A stretch of 64,000 nucleotides of DNA from Sodalinema lacuna_A (GTDB lineage Bacteria; Cyanobacteriota; Cyanobacteriia; Cyanobacteriales; Geitlerinemataceae), in the NCBI GenBank assembly GCA_900149785.2, contig FSSI02000008.1:1-64000 (forward strand). The letters run 5' to 3'. The position numbers and the translations under genes are program-made. Shown here in pieces: positions 27,851 to 37,927 of this stretch. Under the pieces are notes generated by a model. The model had not been told where the DNA came from. It was given only the letters and a program-made list of their open reading frames with translations, and did not search any database. The stretch's first letter is position 1, and every line of letters starts with the position of its first letter.

Positions 27851-27947
27851 CTTCAGTGTGACGCAACCGGACCCAATTCGTCGGCCAACTTGTCATAGCC
27901 ATCCTCATCGGAATCCCTTGAATCCGTTAACCCGCAGCGATTCGAGG

Positions 27948-29477
27948 TTATAAACGCCGCCAGCGACGATTATCTCGATTCAATAACAATTCAGCTTCGA
28001 CGGGTTCCCAGGTTCCGGCTTCATAGAGGGGAATCGAATCAGCTGGTGCGGGTGCATCCCACACTTCCAACACAGGGGTTAACACCCGCCAAGAGGCTTC
28101 CACCTCATCGCCACGGGTAAACAGCGTTTGATCGCCGAGCATACAATCAATCAGTAAACGGCTGTAAGCATCGGTACTGGGTTTCCCAAACGCCGCATCA
28201 TAGCGAAAATCCATGTTGACCGATCGCGTCCGCAACGAGGTTCCCGGCGTTTTCACCTCAAAGCGCATACTAATCCCTTCGTTGGGCTGAATGCGCATCA
28301 CCAAAACATTGGGGTTGGCTTGTTTGGCCGCCGATTGGAACATCAGAAATGGCACATCTTTAAATTGAATGGCAATTTCTGAGACTTTTTTCGGCATCCG
28401 TTTCCCGGTTCGTAAATAGAAGGGAACCCCTTTCCAACGCCAATTGTCGATACTCAACTTCAACGCCGCATAGGTGGGCGTTGTCGACTCAGGATCGGCA
28501 CCGTCTTCATCGCGATAGGCGGGAATGGTTTTGCCATCCATCCAGCCTTTGGTATATTGTCCCCGAACCGCCGCATTCTCCAAATGTTCAGTATCCGCCA
28601 AACGAGTCGCTTGAACCACTTTAACCTTTTCGTTGCGAATACTGTCAGCATCTAAGGAATTGGGGGCTTCCATGGCCGTGAGGCTAAACAACTGCATCAG
28701 GTGATTCTGCACCATATCTCGTAAGGCCCCGGCGGTTTCATAGTAGCCGGCCCGTCCTTCGAGTCCCACCCGTTCAGCTACGGTAATTTGCACATGATCC
28801 ACAAATTGCCGATTCCAAAGGGGTTCAAAAATGGCATTGGCAAAGCGAAATACTAATAAGTTTTGGACTGTTTCTTTGCCGAGATAATGGTCGATGCGAT
28901 AGACTTGTTTTTCATCACAAACCGATTGTACCACCTGATTGAGCAGTTGAGCCGAGGCTAAATCTCGGCCAAAGGGTTTCTCAATCACCAATCGTTGTTT
29001 CGTTGGATCCGCCAACATTCCGGCTTCCCCAAGTTGTTGAGTGGCTTCTCCAAAGAAACGTGGGGCTACCGAGAGGTAGAAGACTCGATTTCCCCGTGTT
29101 CCTCGTTTTTCATCGAGTTCGCTGAGGAAGGTTTTTAGATTTTGGTAATCTTGAGGATTGTCGATGTTCCCGGGACAATAGAAGAGTCCTTGAGCAAAAC
29201 TGTTCCAAATCTCATCGGATTGTAAACCACCGCCAAATTCATCGACACCCTGACGACAATGGTTTCGGAAATAGTCGTGACTCCAGTCCCGGCGTGAGAC
29301 TCCCACGATGGTCAATTCCGGCGGGAGACGACGTTCTAGGTGCATTTGATAGATGGCGGGAACCAGCTTACGCTGGGTTAAATCCCCTGATGCACCAAAG
29401 ATAATCAGAATTTGCGGTTCAGGAATGCGATCTTGTTGCAGGCCAACGCGCAGGGGATTGTCTTGGATAGCGACCAT
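27948..29477 (-). CDS. zwf: Glucose-6-phosphate 1-dehydrogenase
   Basis: 509 residues. N-terminal nucleotide-binding FGASGDLTQRKL; active-site motif RIDHYLGKE with the catalytic His; and the IEKPFGRD lysine loop. First enzyme of the oxidative pentose phosphate pathway, making NADPH in the dark. Cyanobacterial forms are thioredoxin-regulated with OpcA. Cys residues beside the active-site loop (SVCDEKQVYRI) and in LLIDCMLGD could be the regulatory pair, but that is only a suggestion. Second gene of the fbp-zwf-opcA group, 110 bases after fbp. Confidence 0.96.
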   Translation of the reverse strand: MVAIQDNPLRVGLQQDRIPEPQILIIFGASGDLTQRKLVPAIYQMHLERRLPPELTIVGVSRRDWSHDYFRNHCRQGVDEFGGGLQSDEIWNSFAQGLFYCPGNIDNPQDYQNLKTFLSELDEKRGTRGNRVFYLSVAPRFFGEATQQLGEAGMLADPTKQRLVIEKPFGRDLASAQLLNQVVQSVCDEKQVYRIDHYLGKETVQNLLVFRFANAIFEPLWNRQFVDHVQITVAERVGLEGRAGYYETAGALRDMVQNHLMQLFSLTAMEAPNSLDADSIRNEKVKVVQATRLADTEHLENAAVRGQYTKGWMDGKTIPAYRDEDGADPESTTPTYAALKLSIDNWRWKGVPFYLRTGKRMPKKVSEIAIQFKDVPFLMFQSAAKQANPNVLVMRIQPNEGISMRFEVKTPGTSLRTRSVNMDFRYDAAFGKPSTDAYSRLLIDCMLGDQTLFTRGDEVEASWRVLTPVLEVWDAPAPADSIPLYEAGTWEPVEAELLLNRDNRRWRRL

Positions 29478-29587
29478 AGAAGCTTTGATGATTAGAGTGA
29501 CAGTATTGAGTTGACAATTGTGGACTTGGACTTGTCAACACTTGCCATCGGGGAAGATTCAGGGTTCCCTGACGTGTAGGATGGGGG

Positions 29588-30634
29588 TTAGTGGCGATCG
29601 CCGCGCGTCCCTTCTTGGATAAACGACTCCACCAACGCCACATCTTCAGGACTCCCAATGACCAACGGGGTTCGCTGGTGCAGTTTCTCGGGAACCACAT
29701 CCATAATTTTTTGCAGTCCGGTACTGGCTTGTCCGCCGGCTTGTTCCATGAGGAAGGCTAAGGGGGCCGATTCGTAGAGAAGCCGCAATTTCCCTTCGGG
29801 TTTCTTTACGGTTCCGGGATAGAGGAAAACGCCGCCTTGTAGCAAGATACGGTGGAAGTCTCCCACGAGGGCGCCACTGTAGCGTCCAGTGTAGCCTTCG
29901 TGACGATGGACGTAGCGAATGTAATCTCGCATTGAGTCGTCCCATTGCCAGAAGTTGCCTTCGTTAACACTATAGACGGAACCATGTTCAGGCACTTGGA
30001 TATTCTCTTGCCAGAGGATAAATTCCCCTAGGGTGGGATCGAGGGTGAAGGAGTGAACGCCAGTCCCGATGGAGTAGACGAGGACGGTACTCGGGCCGTA
30101 GAGGATATAGCCAGCGGCGAGTTGTTTATGGCCCGATTGCAGTAAGTCTAAGGCTTCTCCGCTTTCGTCGTTACCTTCTTGTTGACGGATGGCGAAGATG
30201 GACCCGACGTTGAGGTTCGCATCAATGTTAGAGGACCCGTCAATGGGGTCATAGACGAGGGTATAGCGGCCAATGGGGCAGTTTTCGGGGATGTAGTAGG
30301 GTTTTTCCATCTCCTCGGAGGCTAGGCGACAGACGAGGCCACTTTGTTTGAAGACGGAGATAAAGACTTCGTTGGCGTAGACGTCCATTTTTTTGACGTC
30401 CTCTCCCTGGACGTTTTCTCCCCCAGCAAAGCCGAGAACCCCATCCATGAGGCCCGCTTGGCTGAGACGACGGGCCGTCAGTTTCCCGGCTAGGGCGATG
30501 CGGTTCATCAGGGTACTGAGATCCTGGGCCTCGGGGGAGAAGCTTTGTAGTTGTTCGAGGACATGGCGCGATAGGGTGGTACAGTCGCGGTCTAAGGCCC
30601 GTTGGGGCATCTCGAAGGATTCGCTGGGTGTCAT
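29588..30634 (-). CDS. fbp: Fructose-1,6-bisphosphatase class 1
   Basis: 348 residues of FBPase-I. The metal-binding motif DPIDGSSNID is intact, and the GRYSGALVGDFHRIL and LAFLMEQAGG regions are present. Hydrolyses fructose-1,6-bisphosphate to fructose-6-phosphate. Heads the fbp-zwf-opcA operon, in which flux is directed back into the oxidative pentose phosphate pathway. The tal gene present in the Nostoc version of the operon is absent. Divergent from the helicase gene at 30906. Confidence 0.95.
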   Translation of the reverse strand: MTPSESFEMPQRALDRDCTTLSRHVLEQLQSFSPEAQDLSTLMNRIALAGKLTARRLSQAGLMDGVLGFAGGENVQGEDVKKMDVYANEVFISVFKQSGLVCRLASEEMEKPYYIPENCPIGRYTLVYDPIDGSSNIDANLNVGSIFAIRQQEGNDESGEALDLLQSGHKQLAAGYILYGPSTVLVYSIGTGVHSFTLDPTLGEFILWQENIQVPEHGSVYSVNEGNFWQWDDSMRDYIRYVHRHEGYTGRYSGALVGDFHRILLQGGVFLYPGTVKKPEGKLRLLYESAPLAFLMEQAGGQASTGLQKIMDVVPEKLHQRTPLVIGSPEDVALVESFIQEGTRGDRH

Positions 30635-30905
30635 ACAGGAGTGCTGTTTAGGGTGTTCAGGTCGGTCACGGACTCGGGAGGTTCGGCGATCGCTGCTTCT
30701 ATGGTAAAACCACTTCCGGCGATCGCACCCCTTTCTTTCAGGACTATAAGATTTTCTTTAGATTAAACTTCGATTCATTTTTCATATAATAGGGGGTTAG
30801 GGAGTTTTCTGGATGGGGTCTGTTGCTCGCAAATCCTGACGCAACGCCCTCATCTCTCTCCAGAATACTCTCCTAAACTCGCCAAATTGTTGAGATCGTG
30901 CTGCC

Positions 30906-33900
30906 ATGTTTGTCTACATCAGTCCAAATTGCCGACAAGAAGCCCAGACTTACAACAAACTTGATAAATTAAGCCAACTCAAAGCCTCAATCCAGTCCGA
31001 TGGTTTGACCGCCATTCAAAGTCATTTTGATTGGAATTACCCGTATCTTAAGCATCGGTTCCATAATTTACGTCTGATTGGCAAAATCCAAAAAGTCGGG
31101 AATGACCGGGTGTTTTGCTTGTTAAAAATTTTTCAACGGGGTCAACCCGATTATGAACACCGTTTTTTGGATAATCCCGACCAATACGGCGAGACTCACT
31201 TGAAACTTAATATTCTCGATATTGAGCGAAAGATTCAACATCAAAAAGAGGCCTTAACTACTGAACAACAGCCCAAGTATCTGCCCGCACATTTGAAAGA
31301 ATGGCTGCACAAACCCAGTTTGCTGATGGACAGCCAAGGGGGAGCGATTTATGAAACTCGCATCTGGGTCGAACAATTCAAAACCGTCGAGATTGACCGT
31401 CATTGGCAAACCTATCATGAGTTGGTTTATGGATTGATTGAACAAGACTCAAATCCAGCGATTCAAGAACAGCCGACTCCCTATGAGGGTCTATTTTTGT
31501 GTTACCATAAAACCCGAAAAAAAGCAATTCTTTTTTCGAGAATTGAAGCCACCGACAGCCCTGGGAACTTAGCCATTTTGTTGATTTCTCCGTTCGCGGA
31601 ACGTCCCAGTTTACAAGATATTGAACACTTAGGAGTCTCGCTCAATTTATATGGTCCAGGATTGGAGAATCGCCTCACTCATCCCCTCTCCCGCAACGAC
31701 ATCGCCCAATACTCCTTACGATATTATCCTCGCTATTTACTCCTTGACCCCGATATTTGGTATGAAATTGAGCGAGAGGCTGAAGGGAATTTCGCTCTCT
31801 CTTTGGAAGAAGAAAGCATCCTAGAAGCCGGTAAACTGCCTATTTTTATCAATGGTCGAGCGGGAAGTGGGAAATCGACGATGTTGTTTTACTTATTTGC
31901 GTATTATTGCCAAAAATACATTGATATTCGTGAGCATAATCCGGGACTTCCTGAGGTAGAGGTAGCGGTTCATCCTCTATTTATTACCTATAACAAACGC
32001 CTACTTGAATCGGCGCGTCGGGGAGTGCGGAAACTCCTCAATCACCATCATCATTTTGCGGATAGGTCAATTGAGATTAATTTTGAAACGTTTTTCACAC
32101 CGTTTCAAGACTTTCTATTAGATCAACTAAATTCTGACACCGTTGAAAAATTTGATTTAGACAAACATATCTCGTTTTATCAGTTTGAACGAGCCTATCA
32201 ATCCTCCTTTCCGGGGAAACTGTCTCCGGCGGAATGTTGGCATATTATTCGGGCGTTTATTAAGGGCTATAATTTAGAGGATATGGTAGCTGAGGATTAT
32301 TCAGATATTCCTCGCAGAGAACGCACCGTTCCTGAAGATAGCTTTAACTTTGTTTGCAATTCCGTCTATCCTTGGTATAAAAACCACTTAAAATCCAACC
32401 ATTTTTGGGATGATCAAGATTTAATTCGCGAGGTTTTAAAACAAGGAAAAATAACCCAAAAATATAGCGCCCTCGTCTTTGATGAAGCCCAAGATTTCAC
32501 GAAATTAGAACTACGACTGTTGGTGCAACTTTCGATTTTCACCGATTACGAACTCTATCCCCCTGTGGAGAGTTTACCCTTTGCCTTTGCGGGCGATCCA
32601 TTACAAACCCTAAATCCGACGGGATTTCGCTGGACAAGTGTACGGGCGGCCTTTTATGAACAGGTGATTGCGAGTTTAGATCCCGATCGCCATCTGAACC
32701 TTCAGATGACCTTCCATGAACTAAAATCCAACTACCGATCCCTGGGGGCGATCGTACGGCTGACAAACTTAATTCTCCTCTGGCGCTATTTATTTTTCAA
32801 AAGCCATCAACTGACCTTACAAGTGCCTTGGAAACCTGGACACGGCATTCCTCCGCAAAAATTTATCCTCTCCCAGAACCTAGAAGCCGCTCAATTTCGT
32901 CAACAATGCCAAAATGACCCCATCATTCTCATTCCCTGTGAAGAAGGGGGAGAATTGAACTATCTACGACAGAATGAACTGTTGCGAGATCTATTTCCTG
33001 AGATTCAGCAGGGGAAAGTTCCCAAAAATATCCTTAGCGCCAGTCAAGCCAAGGGGTTAGAGTTTCCCTTCGTGATTCTCTATCACTTCGGAGATGAACT
33101 GGCCCAAGGGCAAACCAGTCTGGACAAACTCTATCACGCTCAACAACGCAACTTAGAACTGGAGTATTTCTTTAATAAACTCTATGTAGCGGCCAGTCGT
33201 CCCACGGAGGCCTTAGTGATTTTAGACTCTCCCGCCGGGGACCAGGCCTTATGGCGATTTGCCGATCGCAAGGGATGCGATCGCGCCATCCAAGCCAGCC
33301 AACTCCAACCCCAAGATGCGGCCCAAATTAGCTTTTTACCCAAGGGGGAGAGTTTCGCGGTCTTCAACCGGGACAATCGCCTCGAACAAGCGCAACAGTT
33401 TTGGGAAAACGGTTTAAGTCAGGAGAATCCCGAATTTCTCTATCGCGCCGCTGACTTTTACCGGTCCCTCAATAGCTATGAGAAAGCCGACACCTGTCAA
33501 GCCTGGGCCTTGAAGTTTGAACGAGAGTTCAAGTCCGCCGGAGAACGCTTTTTGGCCTTACAGCAACCTCACGAGGCCCGAACCTGTTTTTGGCAGGGGG
33601 TGTGCTGGCCACAACTACGGGATTGGTATCAACAGTATCGTGGTTCGGCGATCGAGAAGGCGATCGCCGAGTTTATGGTCAGTCAACCGGCTTCATTGAG
33701 TCAACTGCGAGAGTTCAGCCAACAGCTAGAGACTCACATCAGCCAGGCCCAACGCCATTACACCGAAAAACCCTGGCGCATGGCCATCCAGGCCTACCGA
33801 GACACCATCCAAGAGTTCCTCAACGCCAAAGAAACCCTAACCCCCAGGGAATGGCAACAGTACGGCGATTCCCTCGAACAACTGGCCCAGGCCAAATATC

Positions 33901-35051
33901 CTCAATTACTGCATAGCGCCGGTTCCTGTTTTTACGCGGCCCAAACCCCAGAAAATCAGCGTCGCGCCGTGGAGTGTTGGGAAGCCTGTGGCGCCACTGG
34001 CCATCGGCAGTATTCTTTAGCCAAGGCCCAACAGGTGGGGTTTCCTGAGGGACTGTCCTATCTGCGGGAGGCCCAGGCCCATAAACAGATTGTTGATGTT
34101 TGGGAACAAGCCGGGAAGCCGGGGAAAGCCAACTGGTTGAAACACCTCGATGAGATCCGTTGGGCCTTGGAACTCGAACGGCGATGGGATGATGTGGTGC
34201 CATATCTCTTGCAGGCCCGTCGTTGGTTGGAGGCGATCGAAACGCTCGATCGCAGCCAGGCCCCCGACAGTCAGGCCCTCACCTGGGAAGTGGTGCGTCA
34301 ACTGGCCACCTCCAACCTCACCCCCGAGGAGACTCGTCCCCAACGTCGTCGTTATGTGGAGTTTCTCAATCAAATCATCCAAGATGAACGTTGGTCCCGC
34401 CATCTGACGCCAGCGGAAGTGGGGGCGAGTTTTGAACGAGTGGGGGAGTGGGTTCCCTGTCTCAACTTTTATGAACAGTTGATCGAGAGTGCTGATCTCA
34501 GTCCCCATTGGCGACGTTACGCCCAACAACGCTGGTTAGCCAGCAAGTTAAAGCAGCAACAGTTCGCCGAGGGAACCAATCCCCAACGGGCCGAGGCGAT
34601 TCGCGCTGAGATTGAACGCAAGGGCCAGCAGTGGCAAGTCGATCCCAGCCGCATTCCCCCGGAACCCCAACCGTCTGAACCCAACCGGCTACCGGGAACG
34701 GTGCAAGTTGAGGGATTACCGCAACGAGTGCTGTTGCAACGTCGCGGTAACGGCGCACAATTTGTCTTAGGGGGGGTGTCCGTGGAGGCCGTCCAAACCA
34801 CGAAATCCTTGCAGGTGACGTTACAGTCTCGCCAGACGGAGGAAGCGGTGTTCCTCAAACTCACCCGCAAGGGGGGATTAGTTCGTCGCAATGGCTTGAC
34901 AATTTACACGGATAATGGTAATAACTTACTCTTTCGCCTGGGTGAAGTCTGTTTGGGCCGACTGGTGTATCGGGGAGGGAATCCCCGAGTGGAGGTGGTG
35001 CTGTCGGGTTTAGACCCGCGCCAACGCATCTGCATTCGCCCAGGGTTGTAG
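30906..35051 (+). CDS. SF1 (UvrD-like) helicase-type protein, TRANK1-like
   Basis: 1381 residues. A ~300-residue N-terminal region of unknown type precedes an SF1 motor. Motif I is GRAGSGKST (317-325), motif II DEAQD (526-530), motif III FAGDPLQTLNP, motif IV KSNYR, motif V QAKGLEF, and motif VI LYVAASRP (about 759-766). After it come ~350 residues of tetratricopeptide-like helices and a beta-rich end. The layout recalls TRANK1-like SF1 proteins. It starts a plus-strand block of four genes standing against minus-strand housekeeping genes. The second half (from about 33100) reads as clearly more GC-rich than the first. Role in nucleic-acid defence is plausible but unproven. Confidence 0.8.
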   Translation: MFVYISPNCRQEAQTYNKLDKLSQLKASIQSDGLTAIQSHFDWNYPYLKHRFHNLRLIGKIQKVGNDRVFCLLKIFQRGQPDYEHRFLDNPDQYGETHLKLNILDIERKIQHQKEALTTEQQPKYLPAHLKEWLHKPSLLMDSQGGAIYETRIWVEQFKTVEIDRHWQTYHELVYGLIEQDSNPAIQEQPTPYEGLFLCYHKTRKKAILFSRIEATDSPGNLAILLISPFAERPSLQDIEHLGVSLNLYGPGLENRLTHPLSRNDIAQYSLRYYPRYLLLDPDIWYEIEREAEGNFALSLEEESILEAGKLPIFINGRAGSGKSTMLFYLFAYYCQKYIDIREHNPGLPEVEVAVHPLFITYNKRLLESARRGVRKLLNHHHHFADRSIEINFETFFTPFQDFLLDQLNSDTVEKFDLDKHISFYQFERAYQSSFPGKLSPAECWHIIRAFIKGYNLEDMVAEDYSDIPRRERTVPEDSFNFVCNSVYPWYKNHLKSNHFWDDQDLIREVLKQGKITQKYSALVFDEAQDFTKLELRLLVQLSIFTDYELYPPVESLPFAFAGDPLQTLNPTGFRWTSVRAAFYEQVIASLDPDRHLNLQMTFHELKSNYRSLGAIVRLTNLILLWRYLFFKSHQLTLQVPWKPGHGIPPQKFILSQNLEAAQFRQQCQNDPIILIPCEEGGELNYLRQNELLRDLFPEIQQGKVPKNILSASQAKGLEFPFVILYHFGDELAQGQTSLDKLYHAQQRNLELEYFFNKLYVAASRPTEALVILDSPAGDQALWRFADRKGCDRAIQASQLQPQDAAQISFLPKGESFAVFNRDNRLEQAQQFWENGLSQENPEFLYRAADFYRSLNSYEKADTCQAWALKFEREFKSAGERFLALQQPHEARTCFWQGVCWPQLRDWYQQYRGSAIEKAIAEFMVSQPASLSQLREFSQQLETHISQAQRHYTEKPWRMAIQAYRDTIQEFLNAKETLTPREWQQYGDSLEQLAQAKYPQLLHSAGSCFYAAQTPENQRRAVECWEACGATGHRQYSLAKAQQVGFPEGLSYLREAQAHKQIVDVWEQAGKPGKANWLKHLDEIRWALELERRWDDVVPYLLQARRWLEAIETLDRSQAPDSQALTWEVVRQLATSNLTPEETRPQRRRYVEFLNQIIQDERWSRHLTPAEVGASFERVGEWVPCLNFYEQLIESADLSPHWRRYAQQRWLASKLKQQQFAEGTNPQRAEAIRAEIERKGQQWQVDPSRIPPEPQPSEPNRLPGTVQVEGLPQRVLLQRRGNGAQFVLGGVSVEAVQTTKSLQVTLQSRQTEEAVFLKLTRKGGLVRRNGLTIYTDNGNNLLFRLGEVCLGRLVYRGGNPRVEVVLSGLDPRQRICIRPGL

Positions 35052-35248
35052 TGGATTGCCAATTGAGCCAATGGGACTGTCCCCACTTGTCTCTTGATAA
35101 GGGGACGGGTTTGTCCAGTTAAAATCAAAAAGCATAAACTTATATTAAATGAAAGTTAGATACTCGCAGATTTAGGCGATTTATAGTAAGGTGGAGTAGA
35201 GAGCATTTTGCTAAATAGTTTATTCAATAATTCGAGGAAAAACCAAGA

Positions 35249-35893
35249 ATGGGGCTACAAAAACCGGATGCAAAAACCCGCTTGCTGTTAATGCTTTGGG
35301 CTTCTGGGGAAGACAGTATTCCCAAAGGAAAATTACTACAAAAAGTTAAGCGGTCTGCGGAGAAATCGGGAGACTTTGACCCTGTTTTTGAGCAGTTAGT
35401 CGAGCAAAACGCGATTAATACGGAGAAAGCCGGTCAGTCATTTCGAGTTCGCTTGGGCGATCGCGGTTTAAACGTCCTGCAAGACGGCTTAAACAATCCC
35501 AACTTTAGTTTCCCGGGCAGCGTTGTCAGCAGTCGCTTAGCCAATGCACTCTTGCAATGGCATCGTCAATCCGCCACCACCGCTGTTCCCAAAACTCCTG
35601 AAAAAACAATTCTCTCTTATGACGCCTTTAAAGCGGCGGCGTTAGAGGTCTATGATCGTCTCAATAAGGACTACCATTTAGAGCATTTAGTGCCAATTTA
35701 TCAGATTCGCCGTGGTTTGGGCGATCGCGTCAGCCGCTCTCAGTTTGACGACTGGATGCTAGAAATGCAAGCCGACGATCTCTTGCAGCTTCAAGGAGGC
35801 AGTTTACCCGCTGATCAGTCCAATCCTGAAACCTTAGCCGATTCCATCACTACCGAACTCAGTGGACTGAGATGCTACGCCAAGCGGCTTTAA
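35249..35893 (+). CDS. Probable winged-helix protein of an ATPase-nuclease cassette
   Basis: 214 residues, not assigned to a named family. Two helical, charged segments separated by a Pro/Thr linker (about 108-120) each resemble winged-helix domains; the second ends in a QADDLLQLQGGS-like wing. There is a purine-rich ribosome binding site (CGAGGAAAAA) 7-16 bases before the ATG. The stop lies 72 bases before the ATPase gene. A DNA-binding or adaptor role for that ATPase is inferred from context only. Confidence 0.6.
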   Translation: MGLQKPDAKTRLLLMLWASGEDSIPKGKLLQKVKRSAEKSGDFDPVFEQLVEQNAINTEKAGQSFRVRLGDRGLNVLQDGLNNPNFSFPGSVVSSRLANALLQWHRQSATTAVPKTPEKTILSYDAFKAAALEVYDRLNKDYHLEHLVPIYQIRRGLGDRVSRSQFDDWMLEMQADDLLQLQGGSLPADQSNPETLADSITTELSGLRCYAKRL

Positions 35894-35965
35894 GTTACAT
35901 CAATTGCCATCACTCTCCCCTAAATTCTCCCCGAAGCAGTACGACTCAACCCGTTTAGATCTCTC

Positions 35966-37837
35966 ATGGCAGATTCAGTTTCCCCCCTCCAAGATATCCA
36001 CACCGCCATTCAACAAGACAACCCCTTTAACCGGGAGTTGGTCGTTAAACGACAAGCCGTTTGGAACGGTGAATTTATCGACGTTCCCAGTATTAATGCC
36101 GAAGCCTCTGATACAGTATATCGCGCCCTGTCCGACATTTCCGAAGGCAAACGGAACGTCGCAGGAGTGAGCCTAGTTGCTGAAAAAGGTCTCGGCAAAA
36201 GCCATATTGTCGGCAGAATCCGCCATCATCTGCAAAGCACGGGTGGAGCCTGGTTTATTTATATGGGAGATTATAACAATCTCAACCACATTAAGCCAGA
36301 ATTTCTCAATATCCTCTGCCAAAGTTTGCGCCAAACGGGCAGTCAAGAGGTCATGCAATGGCAAGAACTGGCAGCCGATTTACTCAACGAAGCCCTCAAG
36401 CAAAGCCGCTCTGCGAAAGACTGGATGCAGGAGATTAAAGCCCGGATAAAAACGGAGCCTGATTTGATTGACGAGTTAGTTAATGAGGTGAGCATCTGTC
36501 AACTTGATAACGGAATCGATAATAGTGATCCCTATCTTATCCGAAGTATTCTCTGGACCTTAGATCGAATCAAAGCACTGCAAGCCATACTCTGGATTTC
36601 GGGAAAAGGAATTTCCTCGAAAGACAGTGACATTATGGGATTACCTGAACAGGAGGAAGATGATCAAATCGATGAGTTTGAGCGTTCCTGCCAGATTTTA
36701 GATTTGATTAGTCAATATAATCCGATTTTGATTTGCTTCGATCAGCTCGAAGGAACAGAAATGTCAGACAATGGCTACACCAAGGCACAGGTCATTGTTA
36801 CCCTAGCCATGGATCTCTATAATGCCTTGAATAAAGGTGTTATTTTGACGGCTCTCTATCCTGATATTTGGCAACAGCAAATCAGGGCATTACCTCAAGC
36901 TGAAGCGGTGGTAGATCGCATTGGAGAAACTCGGGTTGATCTGAAGTACTTAAACTCAGAAAATGTTGTTGATTTAGTGCAAGATTGGCTCAAAGACTTT
37001 TATGAACAGCGGGGATTAACGCCCCCAACATCAATCTATCCCTTTAAACAAGAAGCTCTCGAAGCCATTGGCCGGCAACGGGCGACCGCTCGGGATGTCT
37101 TACAACATTGTAAGTCTCATTGGGTTATTCCTGATGCTCCTGAACCTGAGCCTGAGGTTAGGGAAACGCCTCCTCCGACGACGACTCTCAAGCCTATTTT
37201 TGAGAAAGAACTGGCCAACTTGGATATGGAAGAGCGGCTAGAGGATAAGTCCAGACTTGCCAAAGCCCTAAAATTTGCCTACCAATTGCTGATAAAACTA
37301 AAAAAAAATCTGGGCGATTTTGAAATTGAGGCGGTTGAAGGGATTAATACCCCGGCTTCAGAAGCCCGGTATTGCTTGGATTTCCGAATCATCGGACAAC
37401 AAGATAATGAGTCCGTTAAAATTGGGGTGATGGTCTTGCAAATGTCTGGAGGTCGCGGCGTACAAGCGGGGTTAAAACGATTAGTCAATTATGACGGTTA
37501 TGGGATTACTCGGGGTTGTTTAGTGCGCTCCAAAGACATTAGCCCTTCGGCTCAGAAAGCGCAGTTTTTCCGCGACCAACTGTTGCAAGACAAGGGAGGA
37601 AAATGGGTTTCCTTAAAAGCCGACCCCATGAAGCCGTTACTGGCACTATTAGAGATATCTGAATCCCTGGAGGATTACGAGATTGATGAGGCGCAACTGC
37701 AAGAGTTTATCGAAGCGGAAGGTCTCCTGATTGATAATCCCTTGCTTCAGGAGATTGTTAGCCGTCCTTCCGGGCAAAAACCGGAAGATGTGGTCGATGA
37801 AGATGCAGCTAGTGGTGACGCCGAGATGAGCGAGTAG
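35966..37837 (+). CDS. AAA-like P-loop ATPase with large C-terminal domain
   Basis: 623 residues. Walker A is AEKGLGKSH (about 70-78) and Walker B-like ILICFDQLEG, in an AAA/STAND/ORC-like ATPase of uncertain subgroup. A hinge rich in Pro and Glu (about 390-410) leads to a C-terminal domain with EARYCLDFRII, KIGVMVLQMSGG and an acidic tail. The C-terminal domain could be a nuclease-like fold lacking a clear active site, but this is not certain. Adjacent to the winged-helix gene and, 90 bases downstream, to a PD-(D/E)XK nuclease gene, which suggests a sensor-plus-nuclease pairing. Confidence 0.7.
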   Translation: MADSVSPLQDIHTAIQQDNPFNRELVVKRQAVWNGEFIDVPSINAEASDTVYRALSDISEGKRNVAGVSLVAEKGLGKSHIVGRIRHHLQSTGGAWFIYMGDYNNLNHIKPEFLNILCQSLRQTGSQEVMQWQELAADLLNEALKQSRSAKDWMQEIKARIKTEPDLIDELVNEVSICQLDNGIDNSDPYLIRSILWTLDRIKALQAILWISGKGISSKDSDIMGLPEQEEDDQIDEFERSCQILDLISQYNPILICFDQLEGTEMSDNGYTKAQVIVTLAMDLYNALNKGVILTALYPDIWQQQIRALPQAEAVVDRIGETRVDLKYLNSENVVDLVQDWLKDFYEQRGLTPPTSIYPFKQEALEAIGRQRATARDVLQHCKSHWVIPDAPEPEPEVRETPPPTTTLKPIFEKELANLDMEERLEDKSRLAKALKFAYQLLIKLKKNLGDFEIEAVEGINTPASEARYCLDFRIIGQQDNESVKIGVMVLQMSGGRGVQAGLKRLVNYDGYGITRGCLVRSKDISPSAQKAQFFRDQLLQDKGGKWVSLKADPMKPLLALLEISESLEDYEIDEAQLQEFIEAEGLLIDNPLLQEIVSRPSGQKPEDVVDEDAASGDAEMSE

Positions 37838-37927
37838 TTGAGTGACGTTGAGCTTGAGAACAACCCAAAACCCAGCGGGTTAGAGGGTTAATTAGGCTAC
37901 ATTAAATCTGTTTTTTTAGGACTGTCG

